Assembly (NCBI RefSeq): GCF_000285495.1
Contig: NZ_HE610977.1
Span: 169,020 to 233,019 of the forward strand
Direction of reading: 5' to 3'
Length of the DNA: 64,000 nt
Origin: Oceanobacillus massiliensis str. N'diop
Lineage (GTDB): Bacteria; Bacillota; Bacilli; Bacillales; Amphibacillaceae
Shown: piece by piece, positions 1 through 9,153 of the stretch
Layout: the number at the start of each line of letters is the position of its first letter
Numbering within the stretch: the first letter of the stretch is position 1
Program-made: the position numbers and the translations under genes
Notes under the pieces: model-generated
What the model was told of the DNA's origin: nothing
What the model saw: the letters and a program-made list of their open reading frames with translations, nothing else
Databases searched by the model: none

Positions 1-1207
1 CAATACGTTTTCTGCGGCTTCCATTGATGATGGCCGGATCCTGTCTTTCATTTTTGGTCATGGATTGAATGATGGCTTCGACCTGGGACAACTGTTTTTC
101 ATCCAGCTGGGCATTCTTTAGACCTTTCATTTTGTTTGCACCAGGAATCATGGACATCAAATCATCCAGCGGCCCCATTTTTTTCACTTGGCCCATCTGC
201 TCAAGAAAATCATCAAAGGTGAACGACATCGTCCGCATTTTTTCTTCAAGCTCTTTAACCTGCTTTTCATCTACATTGGACTGGGCTTTTTCAATTAATG
301 AAAGGACATCTCCCATTCCAAGTATTCGTGAAGCCATACGTTCTGGATGGAATGCCTCAAGCTGATCCAGCTTTTCGCCCATACCGGCGAATTTAATAGG
401 CTTATCCGTAACGGCTTTGATGGATAATGCTGCACCACCGCGAGTGTCCCCATCAAGCTTCGTAAGAACTACACCCGTAATATCCAGCTGCTCATTAAAG
501 CTTTCTGCAACATTTACGGCATCCTGACCAGTCATGGAGTCCACCACAAGGAAAATCTCATCTGGTTTAACACTTGCTTTTATTTGCTGGAGTTCATCCA
601 TTAGATCACTGTCAACATGCAGACGCCCGGCAGTATCTATAATGACATAATCGTGATGTTCTTCTTTTGCCTTTTCGACAGCTTTCTGGGCAATATCGAC
701 AGGATTTGCTTCTGTACCCATAGAGAAAACAGGCATCTCCAATTGCCCACCAAGCGTTTCCAGCTGCGTAATTGCTGCAGGACGATATACATCGCAGGCA
801 GCAAGCAAAGGGGATCGATTATGTTTTTTCCTCAACAGGTTGGCAAGTTTTCCTGTAGTCGTTGTCTTACCGGCACCTTGGAGACCTACCATCATAATTA
901 CCGTTGGCGCCCGGTCGGCAACAGCGATTTTACTTTGCTCTCCCCCCATCAAAGCAGTCAATTCTTCTTTTACCACTTTTATGACCTGCTGGCCAGGAGT
1001 CAGACTTTCCATTACTTCTTGACCGATTGCCCGTTCTTTTATACGGGCAATAAGATCTTTAACCACTTTAAAGTTAACATCGGCTTCCAATAACGCCAAA
1101 CGAACTTCCCGTGTCATTTCTTTTACATCTTGTTCAGAAACCTTCCCTTTACCGGTAATCTTCTTTATTGTACTTTGTAAACGGTCGGCCAATCCTTCAA
1201 ATGCCAT
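1..1207 (-). CDS. ffh: Signal recognition particle protein Ffh (3' end cut by window edge)
   Basis: GTPase subunit of the signal recognition particle. It binds 4.5S/scRNA and hydrophobic signal sequences and delivers ribosomes to FtsY at the membrane. 402 codons are visible from an ATG start. The N domain comes first, then the G domain with P-loop GLQGAGKTT near residues 108-116, an IIDTAGR motif and a TKLDG motif. The start of the methionine-rich M domain is present. The frame is open to the window edge, so roughly the last tenth of the protein lies outside. ylxM ends 13 nt upstream, the standard ftsY-ylxM-ffh order. Identity is essentially certain. Confidence 0.97.
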   Translation of the reverse strand, partial: MAFEGLADRLQSTIKKITGKGKVSEQDVKEMTREVRLALLEADVNFKVVKDLIARIKERAIGQEVMESLTPGQQVIKVVKEELTALMGGEQSKIAVADRAPTVIMMVGLQGAGKTTTTGKLANLLRKKHNRSPLLAACDVYRPAAITQLETLGGQLEMPVFSMGTEANPVDIAQKAVEKAKEEHHDYVIIDTAGRLHVDSDLMDELQQIKASVKPDEIFLVVDSMTGQDAVNVAESFNEQLDITGVVLTKLDGDTRGGAALSIKAVTDKPIKFAGMGEKLDQLEAFHPERMASRILGMGDVLSLIEKAQSNVDEKQVKELEEKMRTMSFTFDDFLEQMGQVKKMGPLDDLMSMIPGANKMKGLKNAQLDEKQLSQVEAIIQSMTKNERQDPAIINGSRRKRI

Positions 1208-1220
1208 AGAAGGTGTCCCC

Positions 1221-1538
1221 CTAATCCAATTCTTTTAGTTTATTGATCATATCCAATACAGCTTTATCGGACACTGTTTTCTCGATTTGGTCTATAAGAG
1301 AAGCCCGCTGCTCGAATTTACTGTATAAATGCAATTTTTCTTCATATGTTTCCAGCATCGCTTCAGTACGTTTGATATTATCATAGACAGCTTGACGTGA
1401 CACTTGAAACAACTCGGAAATTTCACCAAGTGAATAGTCCTCCAAATAGTACATTTCCATATAATTGCGTTGTTTGGGTGTTAGCAATGCTTGATAAAAG
1501 TCGAAGAGATAATTGATGCGTGTTGTCTTTTCCAGCAC
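1221..1538 (-). CDS. ylxM: YlxM/p13-like helix-turn-helix protein
   Basis: Small putative DNA-binding protein of the YlxM (UPF0122) family, 105 aa. In related bacteria it is cotranscribed with ffh and associated with SRP function. A sigma-70 region 4-like helix-turn-helix is visible in the segment [20 protein letters not shown], followed by a charged helical tail. I chose the inner GTG because AAGGGGTG lies 6 nt upstream and translation then begins MLEKTTR, the usual family N-terminus. A GTG nine bases further upstream would add three residues. It lies between ftsY and ffh, as in Bacillus. Confidence 0.93.
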   Translation of the reverse strand: MLEKTTRINYLFDFYQALLTPKQRNYMEMYYLEDYSLGEISELFQVSRQAVYDNIKRTEAMLETYEEKLHLYSKFEQRASLIDQIEKTVSDKAVLDMINKLKELD

Positions 1539-1616
1539 TATATACACCCCTTGTTAAGTGAATCACCTTTACAATATCATAGCGAATGCATTGAATTACT
1601 GTCAAGGTTTTACCTC

Positions 1617-2609
1617 TTATTCTTCTACAGCTATATTCGCAAAAAGTCCATAAACAAATGCATTTGCATCAAACTCCTGTAAATCCTCCACCTGTTCACC
1701 TAGGCCTACATATTTCACCGGAATTTTTAATTCATTCCGTATGGCAAGTACAATGCCGCCTTTAGCTGTACCATCAAGTTTCGTCAGCACAATACCTGTA
1801 ACATCGGTTGCCTCAGAAAAGGTTTTTGCCTGACTGAGGGCATTTTGGCCGGTAGTCGCATCGAGAACTAGCAGGACTTCATGTGGCGCAGCAGGAACCT
1901 CTCTTTCAATAACACGTTTTACTTTGGCAAGCTCATTCATCAAGTTAACCTTGTTCTGCAGTCTGCCTGCAGTATCACAGATCAGGACATCTGCATTTCG
2001 TGATTTCGCCGCCTGTATTCCGTCGAATATAACGGCAGCAGGGTCACTTCCTGCACTTTGCTTAATAACCGTCACACCAGCTCTTTCTCCCCAGATTTCA
2101 AGCTGCTCAATTGCACCTGCACGGAATGTATCCCCAGCCGCCAATACGACGTTTTTTCCCTGCTGTTTCAATTGATGTGCCAGCTTACCGATGCTTGTCG
2201 TCTTTCCAACACCATTCACGCCAACAACCAAGATAACGGAAAGCTCTTTTTCCTTAATATTTAATTTCTCAATTAGAGGTTCATCATCGCCATAATAGAT
2301 TTCCACTAATTTTTCGGATATGACGTCCTTAATTCCGTTCGTATCCTTGATGTTCTGACGTTTCACTTCCATCTTCAGTTCTTCAACCAAATCCATCACT
2401 GTCGTTACACCAACGTCAGCGGTGATCAGAACTTCTTCCAGTTCCTCAAAAAAATCTTCATCCACTTTTCGATACCGGGCAATCAGGTCGTTCAGTTTGC
2501 CCGAAAATGAATTGCGGGTTTTCTTCATCCCTTCCTGATATTTTTTGGAAACTTCTTCTGTTTCTTCATTTTGTTTGAATCTATTTTTCAATTTATCCAT
2601 GAAGCCCAT
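1617..2609 (-). CDS. ftsY: Signal recognition particle receptor FtsY
   Basis: SRP receptor GTPase (330 aa) that pairs with Ffh at the membrane to hand translating ribosomes to the Sec translocon. The N domain is followed by the G domain with P-loop GVNGVGKTT at about residues 130-138, DTAGR, TKLDGTAKGG and a C-terminal GLGEQ-like motif. The short N-terminal A domain is the Bacillus form. An AGGAGG lies ten bases before the ATG. smc ends 14 nt upstream, so smc-ftsY are cotranscribed; ylxM-ffh follow after 78 nt. Confidence 0.97.
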   Translation of the reverse strand: MGFMDKLKNRFKQNEETEEVSKKYQEGMKKTRNSFSGKLNDLIARYRKVDEDFFEELEEVLITADVGVTTVMDLVEELKMEVKRQNIKDTNGIKDVISEKLVEIYYGDDEPLIEKLNIKEKELSVILVVGVNGVGKTTSIGKLAHQLKQQGKNVVLAAGDTFRAGAIEQLEIWGERAGVTVIKQSAGSDPAAVIFDGIQAAKSRNADVLICDTAGRLQNKVNLMNELAKVKRVIEREVPAAPHEVLLVLDATTGQNALSQAKTFSEATDVTGIVLTKLDGTAKGGIVLAIRNELKIPVKYVGLGEQVEDLQEFDANAFVYGLFANIAVEE

Positions 2610-2623
2610 TATATCTATTCCTC

Positions 2624-5600
2624 CTAGGATTTTATTAATTCTTTCGTATCCTCGAGCCTTACGGAAACAAGCCTGGATACTCCTGATTCCTGCATCGTAA
2701 CGCCATAAAGGACATCGGCTTCCTCCATCGTCCCTTTTCGGTGAGTAATTACAATAAATTGCGTGTTTTCACTGTATAACTTAACATACTTTGCAAATCT
2801 GGCAACATTGGCCTCATCCAGTGCCGCTTCCACCTCATCCAAAATACAGAAAGGTACAGGGCGGACCCTTAAAATGGCAAAGAGCAATGCAATGGCCGTA
2901 AGCGCCCGTTCTCCACCAGAAAGCAGACCTAGATGCTGGAGCTTCTTGCCTGGAGGCTGGGCGATAATATCAACACCGGTATCAAGAAGTCGCTTCGGAT
3001 CCGTTAATTTCAGCTCAGCATGTCCACCACCAAATAATTGTGTGAACACAACAGCAAATTCATCTTTAATTTTAGTAAACGTTGTATCAAAACGACTCTT
3101 CATTTCCTCATCCATTTCCGCGATTACCGTAAAGAGTGTTCCTTTGGCTTCTACGAGATCGTCCCGTTGTTCTGTAAGGAAAGTATATCGTTCTGAAACA
3201 CGTTCATATTCTTCTATCGCCCCTAAATTGACCGTTCCGAGGCGCTCTATGCTCAATTTCAGCTGCTTTACCATCGATTTCGCATCCTCGATGCTATCCA
3301 CCTTGCTATAGTCCTGCCGCGCCTTTTCATAAGTGATTGTATATTCTGTCTGCAGATGATTCAAGCGATTTTCCAGCTCAACATCCAGACGATTCGCTTT
3401 TACTTCTTTTTGCTGGATGCTCTGCAGAAGCTGCTGATGACTTGTATTATCCTCTTTCAGTTTGACCTCCATATCTTGCATATGCTTGGTCAATTCTGTC
3501 CGTTGATCCCGCCTCTGCTGAATCGATAGGGAGGATGACTCCTTGTCTGCCTTTGCCGACTGAATCATCTGATCGATTTCAGTCTCTGTCTCTTCGGAAT
3601 CTTCCAATTCAGCCAAGTTGTTTAATTCCTTACAGTATTTATCATATTGTGCCTGCAGGCTTGCCAATTGTGATTCAGCTGTGGTCGTTTTCTCCCGCTG
3701 GCTTTTCACTCTTTCTTCCTGCTCTGCGAATGTTATTTGATATTTATGCAAGTCCCGTTGGAGCATTTCCTTGTTTTCTTTAAATTTCTCTTCCTGATTT
3801 GTAAGGATATCGATTTCTTTCTGTATCGATGCCAATTGTTCTTTTAACGCTGCCAATTCATTTGACAGCCGCTCATCACGGGTAGAAAGATCCTGACTGT
3901 CCTGGATAAATTGCTGCTTATCCAAATCATAGATGGAGAGATTATCATTTATCGATGATAATCGTATCTCTACCTGCTTAAAGTCAGAATGTAATGCCTG
4001 CAGCTCATTTTGAACAACGGCAATTTCATTTTCCTCCGATAGTTGCTTGGTCTCGAGATCTTTCACCTTATTCTTGGACGCTTTTACAACCGCTTCAAAT
4101 TGTAACGCCTTTGTCTGAAACTCATTGAATCGTTCGGTCATTTCCTGCAGATCTTTTTCTCTTGTAAACAGGGACTGATTGCTCTTTTTCTGAGCTCCTC
4201 CTGACATTGCCCCTCCTGGGTTAACAACATCTCCCTCAAGCGTGACAACACGAAATCTCCTGTTTACAATTGCGGCAATTTCATTGGCATCCTTTAAGGT
4301 CTGAGCAATGATGACATGCCCCATTAAATGATTGACCGCCCTTTGATAGTACGGATCTGCTTTCACAAGTTCGGCGGCAATCCCGTGAAAGCCTGGATGT
4401 CCTTCAATTTTCTGCAGCATATCCTTGCTGATAAACCGTTCCTGAATGGATTCAAGCGGTAAAAACGTTGCCCTGCCGTTATTTGTTTTCTTCAACCAGG
4501 CAATCGCATTTCTGGCAGCCTTGTCATTGTTCACAACGATATGCTGTGCCTGCCCTCCAAGAACCGTTTCTATCGCCGTAATGTAATCTTTGGGAACTTC
4601 AATCAATTCAATGACTGCACCATAAATATTTTCAAGACGCTTCTCTTCACGGGCTTTCAGAATCGCTTTAACCCCGTGGAAAAAGCCCTGGAAATCTTCT
4701 TTCATTTCTTCGAGCATTTCCTTTTTCGATTTTAGCTTTTCGATATATTGATAGCCTTTATAGAGTTTGCTTTGTGAATCCTCGAAATGACGCCGTTCTG
4801 CTTGCAAATCATTTTTGATTTTCTTCAGCTGATTTTCTTTCTCCTTAAAAAGCCTTTCTTTTTCTTTATAGGCTTCTTCCACATGATTCTTATTTTCTGT
4901 CAGCTGTTTCCTTAATGACAGAAGGTCTTGGAACTTTTCGGACTGTTTATCCTTCTTCCCGCTTATTTGCAGTAATTGCTGTCCTATGGATTGTTTTTCA
5001 TTACGCTTTGCAGCCTGCTTATTAAGCAATTCAATGAAATCTGATTTCAGATCTTCAATCTGTTCCGAAATACTCTCTTTGCTCATATTGAGCTGAGAAT
5101 CCAAGGTATTTGCCTTTTCCTTCGTCTTCTGTCTTTCCTGCTGCAATTCAGCAAGCTGCTTTTTTTCCTTTTCTACCAGCTTCTGTAACGCATCGATACG
5201 TCCTGCCGTCTCTTTCTTCTGTAGTTCAAGTTTATCTTTATTTTCCCCAACATGCTTGGATCGCTCATCCAGCAGCTGCTTTCTGCCTTCATATTTTTCA
5301 AGCTGCTCTGTTGCCATTAAAAGATTTGCCTGAAGCTGTTCAATCTCCTCGTCCACACGCTGCATTGTCTGCTTTTGCTTGTCTAATTCCGCCTCTTTTT
5401 GCTGAATGGAATCCTGAAGCTTAATATCGGCAGATTTTTCCCTCTCAATATTTTGCAGGATCTGCTGCCATTCACTGTGAAGCTGCTCTATTTCAGTTAT
5501 CAGAAAGGAGATTTCCTTTTCCTTTAGTGTGTCCTTCAATTCCGAATATTTCTTCGCCGTCTCGGCCTGCTCCTTCAATGGGTTTATCTGCTGCTCTATC

Positions 5601-6190
5601 TCATGGATGATATCTTCAACCCTGTTTAGGTTTTCTTGTGTCTCAGCCAGTTTATACTCGGCTTTCTTTTTCCTCTGTTTATACTTCAACACACCTGCAG
5701 CTTCTTCAAAAATTGTTCTTCTCTCTTCCGCCTTTGAGCTTAAAATTTCCTCAACCTTTCCTTGGCTGATAATGGAAAAGGCTTCCCGGCCCAGACCGGA
5801 ATCCATGAAAAGATCAATTATGTCTTTCAGCCGGCAGGATTGCTTATTAATATAAAATTCACTATCACCTGAACGGTATACTCTCCGCGTAACACTAACT
5901 TCATCATAATCAAGCGGTACTCGCTTATCATGATTATCAAGCACCAATGTTACTTCGGCAATGTTTTGCGCTTTCCTCGTATCACTGCCCTGGAATATGA
6001 TATCTTCCATTTTAGAGCCCCGTAATGATTTAGCCGATTGTTCACCAAGCACCCAGCGGATTGCATCTGTGATGTTACTCTTCCCGCTTCCGTTTGGTCC
6101 GACAACAGCTGTAACCCCAGGTACGAATTCAACATTGATTCGCTCAGCAAATGATTTGAAGCCCACGCTTTCCAATCTTTTTAAATACAT
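2624..6190 (-). CDS. smc: Chromosome partition protein SMC
   Basis: Large condensin ATPase (1188 aa) that forms the SMC-ScpAB complex and extrudes DNA loops from the origin. Walker A GPNGSGKSN is at residues 31-39. Two long coiled-coil arms flank a hinge at about residues 515-670 with glycine-rich GGAMSGG at its end. The C-terminal head carries the LSGGERALTA signature and an ILDEVEAALD Walker B. I chose the second ATG (MYLKRLES): AGGAG lies 7 nt before it, but only 1 nt before the first ATG. In Bacillus rnc is immediately upstream. Here about 1.1 kb of unrelated DNA separates them, so smc probably has its own promoter. Confidence 0.97.
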   Translation of the reverse strand: MYLKRLESVGFKSFAERINVEFVPGVTAVVGPNGSGKSNITDAIRWVLGEQSAKSLRGSKMEDIIFQGSDTRKAQNIAEVTLVLDNHDKRVPLDYDEVSVTRRVYRSGDSEFYINKQSCRLKDIIDLFMDSGLGREAFSIISQGKVEEILSSKAEERRTIFEEAAGVLKYKQRKKKAEYKLAETQENLNRVEDIIHEIEQQINPLKEQAETAKKYSELKDTLKEKEISFLITEIEQLHSEWQQILQNIEREKSADIKLQDSIQQKEAELDKQKQTMQRVDEEIEQLQANLLMATEQLEKYEGRKQLLDERSKHVGENKDKLELQKKETAGRIDALQKLVEKEKKQLAELQQERQKTKEKANTLDSQLNMSKESISEQIEDLKSDFIELLNKQAAKRNEKQSIGQQLLQISGKKDKQSEKFQDLLSLRKQLTENKNHVEEAYKEKERLFKEKENQLKKIKNDLQAERRHFEDSQSKLYKGYQYIEKLKSKKEMLEEMKEDFQGFFHGVKAILKAREEKRLENIYGAVIELIEVPKDYITAIETVLGGQAQHIVVNNDKAARNAIAWLKKTNNGRATFLPLESIQERFISKDMLQKIEGHPGFHGIAAELVKADPYYQRAVNHLMGHVIIAQTLKDANEIAAIVNRRFRVVTLEGDVVNPGGAMSGGAQKKSNQSLFTREKDLQEMTERFNEFQTKALQFEAVVKASKNKVKDLETKQLSEENEIAVVQNELQALHSDFKQVEIRLSSINDNLSIYDLDKQQFIQDSQDLSTRDERLSNELAALKEQLASIQKEIDILTNQEEKFKENKEMLQRDLHKYQITFAEQEERVKSQREKTTTAESQLASLQAQYDKYCKELNNLAELEDSEETETEIDQMIQSAKADKESSSLSIQQRRDQRTELTKHMQDMEVKLKEDNTSHQQLLQSIQQKEVKANRLDVELENRLNHLQTEYTITYEKARQDYSKVDSIEDAKSMVKQLKLSIERLGTVNLGAIEEYERVSERYTFLTEQRDDLVEAKGTLFTVIAEMDEEMKSRFDTTFTKIKDEFAVVFTQLFGGGHAELKLTDPKRLLDTGVDIIAQPPGKKLQHLGLLSGGERALTAIALLFAILRVRPVPFCILDEVEAALDEANVARFAKYVKLYSENTQFIVITHRKGTMEEADVLYGVTMQESGVSRLVSVRLEDTKELIKS

Positions 6191-6258
6191 ATTCATTCTC
6201 CTACTATAAAAAAGAAACCTTTTCTATGTGTTCCTTATCATTTATATTCTAAAAAAAT

Positions 6259-6287
6259 TTGGCATTTTAACTTATTTATTTTATCAT
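6259..6287 (+). promoter_or_regulatory. Candidate sigmaA promoter for the DUF1128 gene
   Basis: TTGGCA and TATCAT hexamers separated by 17 bp, about 80 bp before the start codon of the plus-strand DUF1128 gene. It lies in an AT-rich divergent region between smc and that gene. Assignment is by motif only. Confidence 0.5.
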
Positions 6288-6366
6288 AAAGTATGTCACA
6301 AAAGAAGAGCAGAACGTATTCAAACACTATGTATTGCAATGTTCTGGAGAAATAGGGGTGAGAATT

Positions 6367-6588
6367 ATGAGTTTGGAAAAAGCAAATGAAGAAAATATGA
6401 AACTATTGCTTCATGAATTGGCAGAACGATTAAACGTTGTTAATCGTTCCATTATGGATCCGGAAGACTATGACCTGAACAAATATGAAGATTTAAAATT
6501 CATGTATGATATGGTTGTCCAAAAAGGGCAGCTCAGCGCTTCGGAAACACAAGCGTTTATTCAGGAACTGGCGACAATACGAAAGTAA
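6367..6588 (+). CDS. DUF1128 family protein (YfkK-like)
   Basis: 73-residue soluble, charged, mostly helical protein resembling the DUF1128 family (B. subtilis YfkK). Its molecular function is not known to me. The ATG is preceded by GGGGTGAG at good distance, so I chose it over an in-frame ATG 33 bases upstream. It is one of few plus-strand genes here and is inserted between smc and rnc, which are adjacent in relatives. This suggests a local rearrangement. Family assignment rests on the pattern of a helical N-terminus and a YEDLKFMYDMV-like core ending ELATIRK. Confidence 0.75.
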   Translation: MSLEKANEENMKLLLHELAERLNVVNRSIMDPEDYDLNKYEDLKFMYDMVVQKGQLSASETQAFIQELATIRK

Positions 6589-6675
6589 GAATTATGTTAA
6601 CAGGCAAGACAGGAAGCAATTTGCGGTGGAGTACGGTTCCCCGTTACGAAGGTTTCGCTAAAAATGGGATTTTCC
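6589..6675. other. Non-coding stretch after the DUF1128 gene
   Basis: Start of a 700-bp gene-free region between the DUF1128 gene and rnc. I see no convincing terminator or ORF in this part; the palindrome and minisatellite that follow are listed separately. Confidence 0.5.
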
Positions 6676-6773
6676 CCACACAAATTAGTATTTAGTACAG
6701 GTACCAGCAAAGTAGCTCCAGCCAAGACCGCCACTATGGAGCACAACTAGTTGGTACCTATTATTTTGTGTGG
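6676..6773. repeat. Long imperfect inverted repeat
   Basis: Two arms of about 43-45 bp around a 10-bp loop (gccaagaccg). The left arm begins CCACACAAA and contains AGGTACCA and GCTCCA. The right arm contains TGGAGC and TTGGTACCT and ends TTTGTGTGG, so these blocks pair in order. The arms are imperfect. There is no U-run typical of a terminator. It could be a mobile palindromic element or a structured RNA/DNA site; the function is unknown. Confidence 0.7.
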
Positions 6774-6917
6774 CCTGCGTTGAACCGGTTAACTGGTTGG
6801 ACCTGGGCGGGGCAAGACGGTGGATATATGGTTGGAATAGGAGACTAGTTTGTAACAGAACCGCGGAGTCAGGTACGGCGGGTGCGGTCGGGAGGTGCGC
6901 ACGGGGGGGCGGGTTTT

Positions 6918-7258
6918 CCGCGCTTTTCTCGGGATTCCGCGGTTTTCCCGATTATTCCGCGCTTTTCTCGATTATTCCGCGCTTTCCCGGTTTTTTCCGC
7001 GCTTCTCCCGGTTTTTTCCGCGCTTTTCTCGATTATTCCGCGCTTTCCCGGTTTTTTCCGCGCTTTCCCGGTTTTTTCCGCGCTTTCCTGGATTATTCCG
7101 CGCTTTTCTCGATTATTCCGCGCTGCTCCCGGGTTATTCCGCGCTTTCCCCGATTATTCCGCGGTTTCCTGGATTATTCCGCGCTTTTCTCGATTATTCC
7201 GCGCTTTTCCCGGGTTTTCCGCGTTTTTCCCGGTTATTCCGCGCTGCTCCTGATTTTC
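6918..7258. repeat. 17-copy 20-bp minisatellite between rnc and smc
   Basis: CCGCG recurs at 6918, 6937, 6957, 6977, 6997, 7018, 7038, 7058, 7078, 7098, 7118, 7139, 7159, 7179, 7199, 7219 and 7239, a spacing of 19-21 bp and mostly exactly 20. Two main unit types are interspersed: one ends in TCTCGATTAT and the other in CCCGGTTTTT. The period is not a multiple of three, and all three plus-strand frames stay open, as expected from a repeat rather than from protein selection. No unique spacers occur, so it is not a CRISPR array. Confidence 0.95.
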
Positions 7259-7288
7259 TCGCTTTTTCCCCTGCTCTATTCTAAGGGC

Positions 7289-7972
7289 TTACATTTTATA
7301 ATGATCGAGTGCGTATTTGGCAGCACGCTGCTCTGCTTCTTTCTTTGTTCTTCCGGTACCTTCACCTGCTTTGTTTCCTTTAATGACAGCATGTGCGACA
7401 AATTCTCTGTTATGTGAAGGTCCTTTTTCTTCTACAATTTTATATTCTATGGTTTGATTTTTATTCTGTTGTATCAGTTCCTGCAGTTGGCTTTTATAAT
7501 CCATCGCATGCGAAAAAGCACCAGTATTGATTTTCGGAAAAACATGTTCCTTTAAGAACCGTAATGCTTCATCAAACCCCTGGTCTAGATAAAGTGCACC
7601 AAGAAACGCTTCAAACACGTCTGCCAGTATTGCTGGTCTTTCCCTTCCGCCAGTCATTTCTTCCCCTTTTCCAAGCAGAAGAAATTCTCCGAAGTTCAAT
7701 TCTACCGCAAAGTTCATTAATGAAGGCTCACATACAATCGCTGCGCGCAACTTAGTCATTTCACCTTCTGGCATATCTTGATTCTTCCGAAACAGGTATT
7801 GGGAAACACCTAATTCAAGTACTGCATCACCAAGAAATTCCAAGCGTTCGTTGTCCGAAAATACGGTTTTCCGATGCTCATTCACATACGATGAATGTGT
7901 AAATGCCTGCTTAATCAGGCTGTGATCATGAAACTTGATATTTAGTTCATTTTCTAATTGATCTACATTCAT
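7289..7972 (-). CDS. rnc: Ribonuclease III
   Basis: Double-strand-specific endoribonuclease (227 aa) that processes rRNA precursors, scRNA and antisense duplexes. The N-terminal RIIID domain carries the signature [17 protein letters not shown]. The C-terminal double-stranded RNA-binding domain starts around residue 153 (SQLQELIQ) and ends with the [13 protein letters not shown] helix. I chose the ATG preceded by GGAGGTG at 7 nt; the upstream in-frame extension has no family similarity. It follows acpP by 65 nt. Its usual downstream neighbour smc is displaced by the minisatellite region. Confidence 0.96.
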   Translation of the reverse strand: MNVDQLENELNIKFHDHSLIKQAFTHSSYVNEHRKTVFSDNERLEFLGDAVLELGVSQYLFRKNQDMPEGEMTKLRAAIVCEPSLMNFAVELNFGEFLLLGKGEEMTGGRERPAILADVFEAFLGALYLDQGFDEALRFLKEHVFPKINTGAFSHAMDYKSQLQELIQQNKNQTIEYKIVEEKGPSHNREFVAHAVIKGNKAGEGTGRTKKEAEQRAAKYALDHYKM

Positions 7973-8037
7973 AGCTGTCACCTCCACTTGCAATATATAG
8001 CGAAAGCCCCGCATAAACGGGACTCTCCATTGAATAT

Positions 8038-8271
8038 TTAAGCTTTGCTGTTTATGTAATTCACAGCATCACCAACTGTATTTATTGATTCAGCATCTTC
8101 GTCAGCGATTTCCATGTCAAACTCATCCTCTAATTCCATTACAAGTTCCACTACATCCAATGAATCTGCTTCCAGGTCATCCTTAAAAGACGCTTCCATT
8201 GTAATTTTAGATTCTTCAACATCAAGACGATCAACGATAATAGCTTTTACACGATCAAATACATCTGCCAT
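8038..8271 (-). CDS. acpP: Acyl carrier protein
   Basis: Carrier of growing fatty acyl chains on a 4'-phosphopantetheine arm (77 aa, strongly acidic). The DSL attachment motif is present in [18 protein letters not shown], with the modified serine at residue 37. Two adjacent ATGs are possible. GGGAGGTG gives 9-nt spacing to the second, which I chose, and 6 nt to the first. It lies 141 nt downstream of fabG and ahead of rnc, the canonical Bacillus order. Confidence 0.97.
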   Translation of the reverse strand: MADVFDRVKAIIVDRLDVEESKITMEASFKDDLEADSLDVVELVMELEDEFDMEIADEDAESINTVGDAVNYINSKA

Positions 8272-8412
8272 CATACTTCACCTCCCTTCAAGTAGTATAG
8301 AAGATTTCCTTCCAAATTTCTAGCAAGAACAGCAGCAGAGCTAACTGCACTTGACGAGAAGCGAAAAGCCACCAGAGTTTAAGCCCTAACGGATTTCCAC
8401 TGTTTTTTTGCC
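8272..8412 (-). other. fabG-acpP intergenic region
   Basis: About 140 bp between fabG and acpP. TATACT occurs shortly before the acpP ribosome binding site, but no TTGACA-like box at 16-18 bp is convincing, so acpP may be expressed mainly from the fapR promoter. No terminator was seen. Confidence 0.35.
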
Positions 8413-9153
8413 CTACATTACCATTCCGCCGTCGACATGAATCGTTTGACCCGTTATGTAGCCGGCATCCTCTGTCGCCAGAAAACGGACCACTCTTGCT
8501 ACGTCTTCAGGTTTTCCGAGCTTAGCTAGAGGAATTAAGCCCAGTGTTGCTTCTTTTTGTTCTTCGCTTAGTTCATCTGTCATCTCAGTTGAAATAAATC
8601 CTGGCGCGACCGCATTAACCAGAATATTGCGTGACGCAAGTTCTTTTGCGGCTGTTTTGGTCAATCCAATCACTCCAGCCTTTGCAGCAACATAATTTGC
8701 CTGTCCAGGATTTCCACTGACTCCAACGATTGATGCAACATTAATGATTCTTCCTGCTCTTTGTTTCATCATTTGTCTCGTAACTGCCTTTGTACAAATG
8801 AAGACACCTTTAAGATTAGTATTAATGACCGCATCAAACTCAGCTTCTTTCATACGCATGAGGAGATTGTCCCTTGTTATGCCTGCATTGTTCACTAAAA
8901 TATCGAGGCTTCCAAATTCAGAAATAACCTGTTTTACCATATCTTTTACATTTGCTTCGTTTGCGACATCGGCTTGAACTTTGAATGCCTTAACACCCAG
9001 CTTCTCTATTTCTTCAACAACCGCCTGTGCCTTCGCTTCACTGCCCGCATAATTTACCGCAACATTTGCACCTTGTTTGGCGAGTTCAATCGCAATTGCT
9101 CTTCCAATTCCGCGTGATGCTCCTGTAATAAGTGCATTTTTCCCTTTCAGCAT
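8413..9153 (-). CDS. fabG: 3-oxoacyl-[acyl-carrier-protein] reductase FabG
   Basis: NADPH-dependent reductase of the elongation cycle (246 aa), a classical short-chain dehydrogenase. The nucleotide-binding GASRGIGRA motif is at about residues 12-20, NNAG follows, and the catalytic Ser (NVASIVG) and YxxxK (NYVAAKAG) are present. The ATG lies 7 nt after GGGAGG. Its A is shared with the fabD TAA stop (TAATG), indicating translational coupling. Confidence 0.96.
   Translation of the reverse strand: MLKGKNALITGASRGIGRAIAIELAKQGANVAVNYAGSEAKAQAVVEEIEKLGVKAFKVQADVANEANVKDMVKQVISEFGSLDILVNNAGITRDNLLMRMKEAEFDAVINTNLKGVFICTKAVTRQMMKQRAGRIINVASIVGVSGNPGQANYVAAKAGVIGLTKTAAKELASRNILVNAVAPGFISTEMTDELSEEQKEATLGLIPLAKLGKPEDVARVVRFLATEDAGYITGQTIHVDGGMVM

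Noticed and set aside
6918..7258. CRISPR array
   Set aside because: Units are directly adjacent without unique spacers, and no cas genes are nearby.
6770..7417. Three long plus-strand reading frames across the minisatellite (IPRF/FRAF/YSAL-rich proteins)
   Set aside because: All three frames are open because of the 20-bp repeat; the products are low-complexity translations of one DNA repeat, with no start signals, and the last one runs into rnc antisense.
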